Shown here: piece after piece, positions 36,005-44,867 of the stretch
Numbering within the stretch: position 1 is the first letter of the stretch
How the letters are laid out: every line of letters starts with the position of its first letter
Assembly (NCBI RefSeq): GCF_003054175.1
Contig: NZ_QBKN01000002.1
Coordinates: 186,001-250,000 of the forward strand
Origin: Allosediminivita pacifica
Lineage (GTDB): Bacteria > Pseudomonadota > Alphaproteobacteria > Rhodobacterales > Rhodobacteraceae
DNA length: 64,000 nucleotides
Direction: 5' to 3'
Translations under genes and position numbers: made by a program
Notes under the pieces: model-generated
What the model saw: the letters and a program-made list of their open reading frames with translations, nothing else
Told to the model about the DNA's origin: nothing
Databases searched by the model: none

Positions 36005-37804
36005 TCATTCGGCGGCGATCCCGTCGGTGAACTGCAGCCGCGCGAGCCGGGCGTAAAGCCCGCCCTCGGCCACCAGCGCGTCGTGCGGCCCTTGCGCCAC
36101 CACGCGGCCGCTTTCCATCACGATGATGCGGTCGGCCTTCTTCACGGTGGCCAGACGATGGGCGACGATGATGGTGGTGCGCCCCTGCGAGAGACTGTCG
36201 ACCGCCCGCTGCACCGCGCGTTCGCTTTCGGCGTCGAGCGCGCTGGTCGCCTCGTCCAGCAGCAGCACCGGCGCGTCACGCAGGATGGCGCGGGCGATGG
36301 CGATGCGCTGCTTCTGGCCGCCCGAGAGCACGAGGCCGCGTTCGCCCAGCCAGGTGTCGTAGCCCTGCGGCAGCGCCTCGATGAAGCCGTGCGCCGCGGC
36401 GGCCTGCGCGGCGGCCTCGATTTCCGCATCCGCCGCCTCGGGCCGGCCAAAGCGGATGTTGTCTCGGGCCGAGGCGGCGAAGATCACCGGGTCCTGCGGG
36501 ACAAGCGCGATGTGCTTGCGGAAGGCTTCGCGCGCGAGGGTATCGAGCGCCACGCCGTCGAGCGTCACGCGGCCCGCCTGCGGATCGTAGAAACGCTGCA
36601 GCATCTGGATGATGGTGGTCTTGCCCGCGCCCGATGGGCCGACGATGGCCACCGTCTCGCCAGGGGCGATCTGCAGGTCGACGTGATCGAGCGCGGGGGC
36701 ATCGGGGCGCGAGGGGTAGTGGAAGACCACGTCCTCGAAGCCGATCTCTCCGCGCACGGGTGTGGGCAGCGTCACGGGCTGGGCGGGGTCGGTCACCGTA
36801 TCCTCGGCCTGCAGCAGGTCCACGAGGCGCTCGGTCGCGCCGGCGGCGCGTTGCAGCTCGCCGAAAATCTCCGACAGCGCGCCCACGGCGCCCGCCACCA
36901 TGACCGAGTAGATCACGAACTGGATCAGCGCGCCTGCGCTCATGTCGCCCGCGCGCACGTCCCACGCACCGATCCAGAGCACGCCGACGATGCCCGTGAA
37001 GACGAGGAAGATGACGATCGCCGTCATCAGCGCCCGGGTCCAGATCCGGCGCCGGGCGGCGTCGAAGCTGTGCTCGGTCACCTCGCCGAAGGCGTTCTTG
37101 GAAATCTGCTCGTGGGTGTAGGCCTGCACCGTCTGCACGCTCGAAAGCGCCTCGGCGGCATTGCCGGAACTCTGCGCGATCCAGTCCTGATTCTCGCGGC
37201 TGAGGGTGCGCAGCCGACGACCAAGCGTCAGGATCGGCACGATGACAATGGGCACGATCAGCAGCACGAGGCCGGTCAGCTTGGCCGAGGTAAAGACCAT
37301 CAGCAGCAGCCCGCCGGTGAAGAGCAGCGCGTTGCGCAGCGCGATCGAGACCGAGGAGCCGATCACCGACTGGATCAGCGTGGTGTCGGTGGTGATGCGG
37401 CTCAGGACCTCGCCGGTCATCAGCGTCTCGTAAAACGCAGGGGAGAGCGAGATCACACGGTTGAAGACGGCCTTCCGGATGTCGGCCACCACGCGTTCGC
37501 CCAGCCGCGTCACCAGCGCGTAGCGCAGCGCCGTGCCCAGCGCGAGCAGCGCCGCAATCCCCAGAGCCGCGCCGAAATACTTGTCGAGCAGCGCGCCGTC
37601 CTGCGTGTTGAAGTTGTCGACCACGCGGCGCACGGCCATCGGAAGGATCAGCGAGACGGCCGCGGTCAGCACCAGCGACAGGATCGCCGCGACCATGAGC
37701 GCGCGGTAGGGGCGCATGAAGGGCCAGAGCGCGGCCAGTGAACTCAGCCTGCGCGACTTCTCGCGCTCTTCCTGCCCCGGACCGGGGGCGCCATTGCGGG
37801 CCAT
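36005..37804 (-). CDS. ABC exporter, fused membrane and ATPase domains (MsbA-like)
   Basis: The 599-residue half-transporter has about six membrane helices in residues 25-310 followed by one ATPase domain: Walker A GPSGAGKTT (about 385-393), Q-loop VPQDPVIF, signature LSGGQKQRIAIARAI, Walker B VLLLDEATSALD and the H-loop IVAHRL. It works as a homodimer, or as a heterodimer if it has a partner, to export lipids, lipopolysaccharide precursors or drugs. The start has TGGAGACATC upstream. It is downstream of tRNA-Gly on the same strand, with no partner ABC gene. Confidence 0.93.
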   Translation of the reverse strand: MARNGAPGPGQEEREKSRRLSSLAALWPFMRPYRALMVAAILSLVLTAAVSLILPMAVRRVVDNFNTQDGALLDKYFGAALGIAALLALGTALRYALVTRLGERVVADIRKAVFNRVISLSPAFYETLMTGEVLSRITTDTTLIQSVIGSSVSIALRNALLFTGGLLLMVFTSAKLTGLVLLIVPIVIVPILTLGRRLRTLSRENQDWIAQSSGNAAEALSSVQTVQAYTHEQISKNAFGEVTEHSFDAARRRIWTRALMTAIVIFLVFTGIVGVLWIGAWDVRAGDMSAGALIQFVIYSVMVAGAVGALSEIFGELQRAAGATERLVDLLQAEDTVTDPAQPVTLPTPVRGEIGFEDVVFHYPSRPDAPALDHVDLQIAPGETVAIVGPSGAGKTTIIQMLQRFYDPQAGRVTLDGVALDTLAREAFRKHIALVPQDPVIFAASARDNIRFGRPEAADAEIEAAAQAAAAHGFIEALPQGYDTWLGERGLVLSGGQKQRIAIARAILRDAPVLLLDEATSALDAESERAVQRAVDSLSQGRTTIIVAHRLATVKKADRIIVMESGRVVAQGPHDALVAEGGLYARLARLQFTDGIAAE

Positions 37805-37934
37805 GATGTCTCCATTAACCGATCTGCTTGGCGTGTTGCGCCATGCGGCCCATGAAGGTCAAGCAGCCCCTTTGACGCGGCCCATATCGGCTGCGGGGGC
37901 ACACGTCCGACGCTGTCGGAAAATGGGGAGAGCG

Positions 37935-38008
37935 TGGAGCGGGCAGCGGGAATCGAACCCGCACCAAGAGCTTGGAAGGCTCGTGTGATACCATTTCACC
38001 ATGCCCGC
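37935..38008 (-). tRNA. tRNA-Gly (anticodon TCC)
   Basis: The 74-nt cloverleaf reads GCGGGCA at the 5' acceptor arm pairing with TGCCCGC, with the D-arm GGTGAAATGGTATCA, anticodon loop CTTCCAA (TCC), T-arm GGTTCGATTCC and an encoded CCA tail. It decodes GGA and, with modification, GGG. Confidence 0.97.
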
Positions 38009-38019
38009 TCGGTGGACTT

Positions 38020-38048
38020 TGCATAGTTGAGCCGTTCGCGACGGTCAA
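38020..38048 (-). promoter_or_regulatory. Sigma-70 type promoter for tRNA-Gly
   Basis: On the minus strand TTGACC (38043-38048) and TATGCA (38020-38025) are separated by exactly 17 bp, and the tRNA begins 12 bp downstream of the -10 box. It is the clearest housekeeping promoter in the window. Confidence 0.8.
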
Positions 38049-38075
38049 GCGGGTGACCGCGCTGACCGCTGCGTG

Positions 38076-38471
38076 TCACGCGAGGTAGACCTCGTCGCTC
38101 ACCTGCTCGTCCCAGAGCGCCATCGGGTCCGCACCGCCGTCCTGCAGGACGAAGCACGTCATCGGGGAAGTGGCCGTGCCGCCAAGCCAATGGCGCTCTC
38201 CGGCCTCGACCCAGACGGTATCGCCGGTGCGCAGGCCGGTCTTGTCCTCGCCCGCGCGTTGCAGCCATCCCGCCCCCGCGGTCACGATCAGGAGCTGGCC
38301 GTGCGGCGGCACGTGCCAGGCGGTGCGCGCGCCGGGCCCGAAGGTGACGATGCGCCCCCCGGTCGAGGCCGGGCCGCCGTCGTCCGATGGCATGTCGATC
38401 CGCACCGGTCCGGTGAAGGGCGCCCGGCGGTCCGGGGCCGCGGCGGGCCGGGGAAAGGGGATGACCGTCAT
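38076..38471 (-). CDS. Cupin-domain protein
   Basis: The 131-residue protein is a single small cupin barrel: GGRIVTFGPGARTAWHVPPHGQLLIV holds the first cupin motif (His residues in WHVPPHGQ), GWLQRAGEDKTGLRTGDTVWVEAGERHW the second (listed partly). Such proteins are often small oxygenases, isomerases or sugar/carboxylate-binding proteins. It resembles quercetinase-like and carboxymuconolactone-associated cupins, but I cannot name a substrate. A GGAGG site lies before the ATG. Confidence 0.8.
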   Translation of the reverse strand: MTVIPFPRPAAAPDRRAPFTGPVRIDMPSDDGGPASTGGRIVTFGPGARTAWHVPPHGQLLIVTAGAGWLQRAGEDKTGLRTGDTVWVEAGERHWLGGTATSPMTCFVLQDGGADPMALWDEQVSDEVYLA

Positions 38472-38645
38472 GGTAGCCTCCGTGTCTGTCCTGTCCGGCG
38501 CGCTGCCGGGTCCCGATACAGCTAGGTCCCCCCGCGACCGCGAAAAGACGCAGCCCCCCGAAGGGACCCTTGAGCGCTGTTCATCAGTGCCCCGGGAACC
38601 CGAGCTCGCTTGACCTTCCCGCCCGGCTGGCAGAAACCGTCAGGC

Positions 38646-39401
38646 ATGTTGACTGGTGACTTGTCAGGGGTGATCTGGGCGGTTCTCGCGCTCGCGCTCG
38701 GCGGCGTTCTCAAGGGCGCGACCGGCGCCGGGGCGCCCATCATCGCGGTGCCCGTGATCGCGCTCTTCCACGACGTGCCCACGGCGGTGGTCACGCTGGT
38801 GCTGCCGAACTTCTTTTCCAACACCTGGCAAAGCTGGACCTACCGCAAGGACATCCCCGAGGGCGCCTTCGCATGGGCCTTTGCCGGTGCAGGCCTCGCG
38901 GGCGCGCTGGCGGGGACGGTGATGCTGGCGAGCTTCACGCCCCAGATCCTGCTGCTCATGGTGGCGGGGGTCGTGTTCCTCTACATCGCCTTCCGCCTGG
39001 CCCGCCCCGGCTGGCGGCTGCCATTCGAGACCGCGCGGCGCATCGTGCTGCCCGCGGGACTGGCCGCGGGCATCCTGCAGGGGGCGACCGGCGTCAGCGC
39101 GCCCATCTCGATCACCTTCCTCAACGCCATCGGCTTCGAGCGGCGTGTCTTCATCGGCACGATATCGATCTTCTTCCTCGCGATGACCTTCATCCAGATC
39201 CCGCTGATGATCGGCTACGGGATGCTCACGCCGCACCTTGCGCTGCTCAGCGCCACGGCGATCCTGCCGATCCTCGCGGGGATGCCGGTGGGCGCGGCGC
39301 TCGCGCAGCGCATCCCGCGCGAAGTCTTCGACAAGGTCATCCTCGCCCTGCTGGCCGTGGTCGCCGCCCGCCTCGCCTGGAGCGCGCTCGCCTCGTTCTG
39401 A
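38646..39401 (+). CDS. TauE/SafE-family membrane permease
   Basis: The 251-residue membrane protein has about eight hydrophobic helices and the TauE/SafE (DUF81) repeat: GGVLKGATGAGAPIIAVP in the first half and AGILQGATGVSAPISITF in the second. Members are linked to export of sulfite, sulfoacetate or other organic anions. The ATG at 38646 begins the first helix; a TTG frame to 38610 adds an unconserved stretch. It converges with the SRAP gene, the stops lying four bases apart. The anion exported here is unknown. Confidence 0.88.
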   Translation: MLTGDLSGVIWAVLALALGGVLKGATGAGAPIIAVPVIALFHDVPTAVVTLVLPNFFSNTWQSWTYRKDIPEGAFAWAFAGAGLAGALAGTVMLASFTPQILLLMVAGVVFLYIAFRLARPGWRLPFETARRIVLPAGLAAGILQGATGVSAPISITFLNAIGFERRVFIGTISIFFLAMTFIQIPLMIGYGMLTPHLALLSATAILPILAGMPVGAALAQRIPREVFDKVILALLAVVAARLAWSALASF

Positions 39402-39405
39402 GCGT

Positions 39406-40071
39406 TCAGTCCTCGATCGGCTCGATCAGTTCGGGCCCGCTGGCGCGGTTGGAGTTCACCTTCGGATCGACCCGATGGAACCGCAGCGCATCCTCGGGCG
39501 CGGCCCGCATCAGGGTCGCCGCACCGTGGCCCTCCTCGCCCAGCCACTTGGCCCAGCTTTCACGCGACAGCACCACCGGCATCCGGTGGTGAATGCGCGA
39601 CATGGCCGCGTTCGCACCGGTGGTCACGATGGCGCAGGTGCGGAACCCCTCGCCCTCGCGCTCCCAGTCCTGCCAGATCCCGGCAAAGGCCAGCACCTCG
39701 CCCTCGGCGGGCTGGATGAACCACGGCAGGCGGTTACCGTCGGCGTCCTTGGTCCATTCGTAGAAGCCGCTCGCCGGGATCAGGCAGCGCCGGTGGCGGC
39801 AGGCCTCGCGGAAGGCGGGCTTGTCGGCCACGCTCTCGGCGCGCGCGTTGATCAGCAGCGGGCCGTCGTTGGTGGCCTTGTACCAGTGCGGCAGGAAGCC
39901 CCAACGCATCGCGGTCAGCCGCCGCGTGCCGCCCTCGCTCAGCACCGCGACAACATCGTTGGTGGGGCAGACGTTGTAGTTCGGAATCGGCGGCAGGTCG
40001 TTGCCCGGCACCGCGTCGAAGATCGAGGTCATCGCCTCGCGCGGGAGGGTGACGGCAAAGCGCCCGCACAT
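39406..40071 (-). CDS. SRAP/HMCES-family abasic-site processing protein (YedK-like)
   Basis: The 221-residue protein forms a protective covalent link to abasic sites in single-stranded DNA in characterised relatives. All catalytic residues are present: Cys2 (MCGRF, exposed after Met removal), Asn75 in NARAES, Glu105 in SGFYEW and the histidine of RIHHRMP (His161). It begins two bases after the stop of the methyltransferase gene, so the pair is translationally coupled. No LexA-type box was found upstream of this operon. Confidence 0.94.
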   Translation of the reverse strand: MCGRFAVTLPREAMTSIFDAVPGNDLPPIPNYNVCPTNDVVAVLSEGGTRRLTAMRWGFLPHWYKATNDGPLLINARAESVADKPAFREACRHRRCLIPASGFYEWTKDADGNRLPWFIQPAEGEVLAFAGIWQDWEREGEGFRTCAIVTTGANAAMSRIHHRMPVVLSRESWAKWLGEEGHGAATLMRAAPEDALRFHRVDPKVNSNRASGPELIEPIED

Positions 40072-40073
40072 GG

Positions 40074-41264
40074 CTAGCGCGCCCCCAGCGACGAGTAGAG
40101 CATCAGCCCCCAGTCGGTCAGCTCGCGCGAAACCCGTCCCCAGAGCGCACCGAAGCGCAGAGGGTCCATGCCCTGCCCGATCTCGGTCAGGCTGCGCCGC
40201 CCGTCCACCCGCGCCAGCAGCGGGGCGGCGTCGCGGGGCAGCGTGATCTCGGCCTGCACCTCGCGCAGCTTCACCGGCAGCGCCCTGCCCTGCGACACCG
40301 CCTTGGCCAGCGGCCCGGCTTTCACGCCGCGCAGGTGCGGGACCAGCGCGCGATTGGCGCCGCTCGCCACCGGGCGAGGCTCCTCGGCCGGGATGGCGTA
40401 GGCGATGTGCATCCGGATCGTGCCGCGCAGCTTTTCCGCCACCTCCATGGCGGTCAAGTCGTCCATGCCCTCGGGGCGGGCGGCGATGCGCGCCAGATCG
40501 TAAAGCGCGGGCGTGGTGAAGCCCTGCAGCGCCCAGCCCGTGCGCTCCAGCGTCTCGACCAGATCACGGACGCCATAGGCCCGGTCCTGCCCGTGCAGCA
40601 GCAGATCGTAGAACCCCGCGTCCGAGGCGCGGTGATCGCCAAGGCTGGTATTCGCGGCGAACGGATGTTCCGGTGGCAAGGCGGCGACGATGTCCTTGGC
40701 CCGCGCCAGACGCTCCGCCGGGGACACCCCTTCAAAGAGCGCGCCGAAGGCCTCTTGCAGCGCGTAGACGCCGGAGCGGCCATAGGGCGCGTAGACCATG
40801 AAGCCGAGGCCACCGCCCGGCGCCAGCGCGGCGCGCAGCGCGCGAAAGCCCTCGTCCGCGTCCGGCAGATGGTGCAGCACCCCGCAGCAGTCGATGTAAT
40901 CGAAGGGCCCGTGCTCCGGCGCCTCCTGAAGCACGCCCGTGTGGAAGCTGATGCGGGTCAGCCCGCGTGCCGCCGCCCGCGCCTCGGCCACCTGCCGCGA
41001 GGCGGTGGAGAGGTCGATGTAGGTGATCTGGTGATCGACGCCCGCCCGGTCCAGCACCGTGGCAAGCTGGATCAGCCCGTCGCCGGTGCCCCCGCCCGCG
41101 ACCAGCGCGCGGAAGGGTTGCGACCAGTCGCGCCGCCCGCCGAACAGCCAGTGGTCGATCTCCAGCGGATGCGAGGGTGACCCGGTGATGAGCCGCTTCG
41201 CCTCGTCAGCCGGATCGCGCTCCGGATAGGGGTATGTCTCATATTGTTCCCGCGTGGTGACCAT
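40074..41264 (-). CDS. Class I SAM-dependent methyltransferase with C-terminal extension
   Basis: The 396-residue protein has a Rossmann methyltransferase domain in residues 50-200 (SAM motif LVAGGGTGDGLIQLA, acidic strand end YIDLS, and FDYIDCCGVLHHLPD). The region after residue 290 is different and ends in LARVDGRRSLTEIGQG..FGALWGRVSRELTDWGLM, which looks like a small winged-helix/PqqD-like module. The N-terminus MVTTREQYETYPYPERDP is conserved in related alphaproteobacterial proteins. It is the middle gene of a DUF1992-methyltransferase-SRAP unit. The target molecule is unknown. Confidence 0.85.
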   Translation of the reverse strand: MVTTREQYETYPYPERDPADEAKRLITGSPSHPLEIDHWLFGGRRDWSQPFRALVAGGGTGDGLIQLATVLDRAGVDHQITYIDLSTASRQVAEARAAARGLTRISFHTGVLQEAPEHGPFDYIDCCGVLHHLPDADEGFRALRAALAPGGGLGFMVYAPYGRSGVYALQEAFGALFEGVSPAERLARAKDIVAALPPEHPFAANTSLGDHRASDAGFYDLLLHGQDRAYGVRDLVETLERTGWALQGFTTPALYDLARIAARPEGMDDLTAMEVAEKLRGTIRMHIAYAIPAEEPRPVASGANRALVPHLRGVKAGPLAKAVSQGRALPVKLREVQAEITLPRDAAPLLARVDGRRSLTEIGQGMDPLRFGALWGRVSRELTDWGLMLYSSLGAR

Positions 41265-41319
41265 CTGCCCGCCCTTCTGCCCGGGCGCAGATTGGCACGC
41301 GGGCGCGGGAAGGCCAAGA

Positions 41320-41625
41320 TCAGCGGCGGCGTCCGCGCGCCATCTCGAGCCGCGCCTCGGTCATCGAGATGTCGGCGATGATCCGGCGGCGTTCGTCCCG
41401 GTCCGAGGCCTCGCGCAGCTCCTCGCGCAGGCGCGCCAGCTCGCGGCTCATGGCCACCTCGGGCGGCACCGCATGGTTGTCCTTGAGGATGCGGTTCAGC
41501 ACCGCGTTCTCGGGATCGTCGCAGGGCGGCAGCGGCTTGCCCGCGCCGGGCAGGTTGTCGAACTCGCCCTTCGCCTCGGCCTCGGCGATGCGGGCGGAAA
41601 TCAGGTCCATGAGCGGGTGATCCAT
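41320..41625 (-). CDS. DUF1992 protein (DnaJ-homologue subfamily C member 28-like)
   Basis: The 101-residue protein matches the DUF1992 domain: DLISARIAEAEAKGEFDNLPGAGKPL, then LNRILKDNHAVPPEV and a helical Arg/Glu-rich C-terminus (quoted in parts). The family function is unknown; the eukaryotic relative is DNAJC28. The ATG at 41625 has GGAGG nine bases upstream; a TTG upstream at 41652 is less likely. It is 55 bases upstream of the methyltransferase gene on the same strand and probably heads that operon. Confidence 0.88.
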   Translation of the reverse strand: MDHPLMDLISARIAEAEAKGEFDNLPGAGKPLPPCDDPENAVLNRILKDNHAVPPEVAMSRELARLREELREASDRDERRRIIADISMTEARLEMARGRRR

Positions 41626-41691
41626 GGCGGCGGCCTCCGGGGTTTCCCCCAAGATAGGGCCTGGGCGCCCGTCGCGAAAGACGCCTGCGAA

Positions 41692-41720
41692 ACGAAAACG
41701 GGCGCCCCGAGGGACGCCCG
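41692..41720 (-). terminator. Intrinsic terminator after the 5'-nucleotidase gene
   Basis: CGGGCG and CGCCCG (41699-41704 with 41715-41720) form the stem; read on the minus strand it is followed by TTTTCG. It lies about 25 bases beyond the stop at 41744. Confidence 0.75.
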
Positions 41721-41743
41721 CCTGTCTCGACCTGTCGAAGGGA

Positions 41744-43312
41744 TCACTCGGCCTCGAGCACCGTGATCCGGCCGTCGGTGTAGGGCTCGTAGGGCGTATT
41801 CTCGGCGAGGTATTCCGCCGTCACGTCCGCGAGGTCCGGCCCGTAGTCGTAGGCGTTCTCGGCATCCACGAACATGGAGTAGCCGTCGCCGCCGTTGCGC
41901 ACGTAGTTGTTCGACACCAGCATGTAGGTAGCCTGCTCGTCGATCGGTTCGCCCGCGATCATCACCTCGGAGATGCGGCTGCCGACCTCGGCCGAGGGAT
42001 CGACCGTGAAGCTCATGCCCGCGACCTGCGGGAAGCGACCGCCGCCATCCTCCATCTGGCTCACGCCGTTTTCCAGCGCCTCGACGATGGTCTTGCCCGT
42101 GACCTCGAAGGTCGACAGCGTGTTCTGGAACGGCAGCACCGTCAGCACCTCGCCCATGGTGACTTCGCCCGCGTCGATGGTGGCACGCAGACCGCCGCCG
42201 TTGGTGATCGCGGCCACGACACCCTGATCGGCCACGCGGTCAAGCATGGCATCGGCCACCAGAACACCCATCGGGCATTCCACCGCGCGGCAGACCGTCC
42301 GGTCGCCCTCGATCGGGGCCGAGGTTTCTGCAACAACCTCACTGCGCAGCTCTTCGAGCGGGCCGGCGAGTTCGTCCATCCGCGCCACGGCGGCCTCGTC
42401 CTCGGCCACCGAGGCATCGAGCAGCTTGGGCGCGCCGGTCAGTTCGGTCAGGTTGCCCTCGTCATCGAAGGTCACTTCCACTTCACCAAGGTACTTGCCG
42501 TAGGCATAAGCGGTCAGGATCGGCACGCCGTTGACCTCGGTCGGATAGGGCCCCTCGGCGCCATCCATGTCGCCCAGAAGGGTATGGCTGTGGCCGCCGA
42601 TGATCAGATCCACCCCGGTCAGCTCCTCGGCAAGGCGCTTGTCCGCGGGCAGGCCCACGTGGGTCAGAAGGATGATCTTGTTGACGCCGTCTTCGGTCAG
42701 CCGGTCGACCTCGGCCTGCGCCGCCTCGGCCGCCGACGAGAAGACCACCGTCTCGCCGGGAGACGAGGTCTCGGGGGTGTCCTCGGCCAGCACCGAAACG
42801 ATGCCGATCTGTTCGCCGTCCAAGTCGATGACCGTGGAGGCCTCCACCCTGTCGGCGAGCATCTCGTTTCCGCTCACGTCGATATTGGCCGAAAGCACCG
42901 GGAACTCGACCATGTCGAGGAACGCGGCAAGCCCCTCGGGACCTTTGTCGAATTCATGGTTGCCCACGGCCATGGCGTCGTAGTTGAGCTGCGACATGAA
43001 CTCGGCCGCAAGCTCGCCGCCGTACTGCGTAAAGAAGAGCGAGCCCTGGAACTGGTCGCCAGCATCCAGAAGCAGCACGTCGCCCTCTGCGGCCCCGCGC
43101 GCCTCTTCGATGGCGGTGATCATCCGGGCGATCCCGCCAAAGCACTCACCCGCTTCGTTGTCCTCGTCCGAACAGGTCGAATCATAGGCACTGATCGGCT
43201 CGAAACGGTCGTGGAAGTCGTTGGTGTGCAGGATGGTCAGCGAATAGTCGGCGCTCGCCGCACCGGCCGCCACCATGAGCGCCGCGGCACTCGTCATCAG
43301 GCGAAGGGACAT
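41744..43312 (-). CDS. Exported 5'-nucleotidase / metallophosphatase (UshA-like)
   Basis: The 522-residue periplasmic enzyme hydrolyses nucleotides to nucleosides and phosphate. A signal peptide ends near GAASADYS. The calcineurin-like metal site is complete: HTNDFHDRF, LDAGDQFQG, GNHEFD, LLTHVG and GGHSHTLLG. The C-terminal 5'-nucleotidase domain has ITNGGGLRATIDAGEVTMG, LPFQNTL and SNNYVRNGGDGYSMF for base stacking. The ATG at 43312 follows AGAGAGG. It is acidic overall, as expected for a marine periplasmic protein. A terminator follows. Confidence 0.92.
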   Translation of the reverse strand: MSLRLMTSAAALMVAAGAASADYSLTILHTNDFHDRFEPISAYDSTCSDEDNEAGECFGGIARMITAIEEARGAAEGDVLLLDAGDQFQGSLFFTQYGGELAAEFMSQLNYDAMAVGNHEFDKGPEGLAAFLDMVEFPVLSANIDVSGNEMLADRVEASTVIDLDGEQIGIVSVLAEDTPETSSPGETVVFSSAAEAAQAEVDRLTEDGVNKIILLTHVGLPADKRLAEELTGVDLIIGGHSHTLLGDMDGAEGPYPTEVNGVPILTAYAYGKYLGEVEVTFDDEGNLTELTGAPKLLDASVAEDEAAVARMDELAGPLEELRSEVVAETSAPIEGDRTVCRAVECPMGVLVADAMLDRVADQGVVAAITNGGGLRATIDAGEVTMGEVLTVLPFQNTLSTFEVTGKTIVEALENGVSQMEDGGGRFPQVAGMSFTVDPSAEVGSRISEVMIAGEPIDEQATYMLVSNNYVRNGGDGYSMFVDAENAYDYGPDLADVTAEYLAENTPYEPYTDGRITVLEAE

Positions 43313-43473
43313 AAGGAACCTCTCTGTCGGAATTATTTTCTGGAAAAGATCGTGCAACGGGGCCTCCTGCAAGTCAAAGGTGCAAATGAGGGGTGGCCCT
43401 AGCGTCATCCTGCGATGTCATCACAGGCCATAGGGGGATTGACCGGCCCGCCCGGGCGCGGCAGAGCAGTCAC

Positions 43474-43812
43474 ATGATGATCTACAAGGTTCTGCGCGCC
43501 GAGGAATGGAAAGCGCTCGAGACGGCGGGCGAAACGCCCGGCGCCCCGATCGATATCGCCGACGGCTTCGTGCACTTCTCTACCGCGGCGCAGCTCAGGG
43601 GCACGCTCGACAAGCACTTCGCCGGGCTTGAGGGTCTTGTGCTGCTGGGCTTCGATGCCGACGCGATGGGCCCCGGCCTGAAATGGGAACCCTCGCGCGG
43701 CGGCGATCTCTTCCCGCACCTCTACGGGCCGCTTCGCCTTGCCGACGTGATCTCCTCGCGCCCGATCCCGCTCGGCCCCGAGGGCCACCTCTTGCCGGAC
43801 GACATGGCATGA
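43474..43812 (+). CDS. DUF952 family protein
   Basis: The 112-residue protein matches the DUF952 family: [14 protein letters not shown] at the start, then [23 protein letters not shown] and [19 protein letters not shown] (given in parts). The family adopts an ADP-ribosyl-transferase-like fold by remote similarity and its function is unknown. The stop overlaps the pyrD start (ATGA at 43809-43812), a pairing common in Rhodobacterales that suggests translational coupling. A second in-frame ATG follows at 43477. Confidence 0.9.
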   Translation: MMIYKVLRAEEWKALETAGETPGAPIDIADGFVHFSTAAQLRGTLDKHFAGLEGLVLLGFDADAMGPGLKWEPSRGGDLFPHLYGPLRLADVISSRPIPLGPEGHLLPDDMA

Positions 43813-44867
43813 AGCTGCTGGAGCGGGCCGGGATGGCCGTGCTGACGCGGATGGAACCCGAAGCCGCCCATGCCATGGCCCTGCGGGCGCTGCGGGCGGG
43901 CATCGCCCATGGCCCCGGCGAGATCACCTCGCCCCGGCTGCGCTGCACGCTGGCGGGCCTGAGCCTCACCAATCCCGTGGGCATTGCCGCCGGCTTCGAC
44001 AAGAATGCCGCAGCACTGCATGGACTTGCCCGCGCGGGCTTTGGCTTTGTCGAGGCGGGCGCCGTCACGCCCCGCCCCCAGCCCGGCAACCCGCGCCCGC
44101 GGCTCTACCGGCTGCCCGAGGACGGCGCGGTCATCAACCGCTTCGGCTTCAACAACGAGGGCATGGAGCAGATGGCCGGGCGCCTCGCCACCCGCCCCCG
44201 TGACTTGGTGCTGGGCCTCAATCTCGGGGCCAACAAGGACAGTGCCGACCGCGCCGGCGACTACGTGCAGGTGCTGAAGCGCTGCGGCCCGATGCTCGAC
44301 TTCGCCACGGTCAACGTGAGTTCCCCCAACACCGAGAAGCTGCGCGACCTGCAGGGCAAGGATGCTCTCGCGGCGCTTCTCGCGGGCGTCATGGAGGCAC
44401 GCGCCGGCCTGCCGCGGCAGATCCCCGTCTTCCTCAAGATCGCGCCCGATCTTGACGATGGGGGCCTGCGCGACGTCGCCGAAGTGGCGCGCGCCTCGGG
44501 CATCTCGGGCATCACCGCCACCAACACCACGCTCGCCCGCGACGGGCTGCGCTCGCCCCATGCCTCCGAACCCGGCGGCCTTTCCGGCCGGCCGCTCTTC
44601 GATCGCTCCACGCGCATCGTGGCACGCCTGTCGCAGTACACCGAGGGACAGATCCCGCTGATCGGGGTGGGAGGCGTGGCCTCGGCTGAAGACGCCTATG
44701 ACAAGATCCGCGCAGGCGCCTCGGCGGTCCAACTCTACACGGCGCTCGCGCTAAGGGGCCTGAGCCTCGGGGAAGAGATCATCCGCGGACTCGACGCCCT
44801 GCTCGCGCGTGACGGTTTCGAAAACGTGTCAGAGGCAGCAGGCACGCGCCGCGCCGACTGGCTCTAG
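43809..44867 (+). CDS. pyrD: Dihydroorotate dehydrogenase (quinone), class 2
   Basis: PyrD oxidises dihydroorotate to orotate with ubiquinone in pyrimidine synthesis, at the inner membrane. The 352-residue protein shows the N-terminal amphipathic quinone-site helices (residues 1-35), [20 protein letters not shown], the active-site serine in [25 protein letters not shown] and the FMN-phosphate loop [19 protein letters not shown] (partly listed). Its TAG stop overlaps that of the converging trpF in the bases CTAG. Confidence 0.96.
   Translation: MKLLERAGMAVLTRMEPEAAHAMALRALRAGIAHGPGEITSPRLRCTLAGLSLTNPVGIAAGFDKNAAALHGLARAGFGFVEAGAVTPRPQPGNPRPRLYRLPEDGAVINRFGFNNEGMEQMAGRLATRPRDLVLGLNLGANKDSADRAGDYVQVLKRCGPMLDFATVNVSSPNTEKLRDLQGKDALAALLAGVMEARAGLPRQIPVFLKIAPDLDDGGLRDVAEVARASGISGITATNTTLARDGLRSPHASEPGGLSGRPLFDRSTRIVARLSQYTEGQIPLIGVGGVASAEDAYDKIRAGASAVQLYTALALRGLSLGEEIIRGLDALLARDGFENVSEAAGTRRADWL

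Noticed and set aside
38646-39401. Functional link between the TauE/SafE permease and the persulfide-sensor-type ArsR
   Set aside because: They are 5 kb apart with unrelated genes between, and TauE/SafE substrates are too varied to support a sulfur link.
41624-43402. Long plus-strand open frame opposite the 5'-nucleotidase gene
   Set aside because: The nucleotidase frame has a signal peptide, all metal motifs and a ribosome site; the other strand has only low-complexity sequence.
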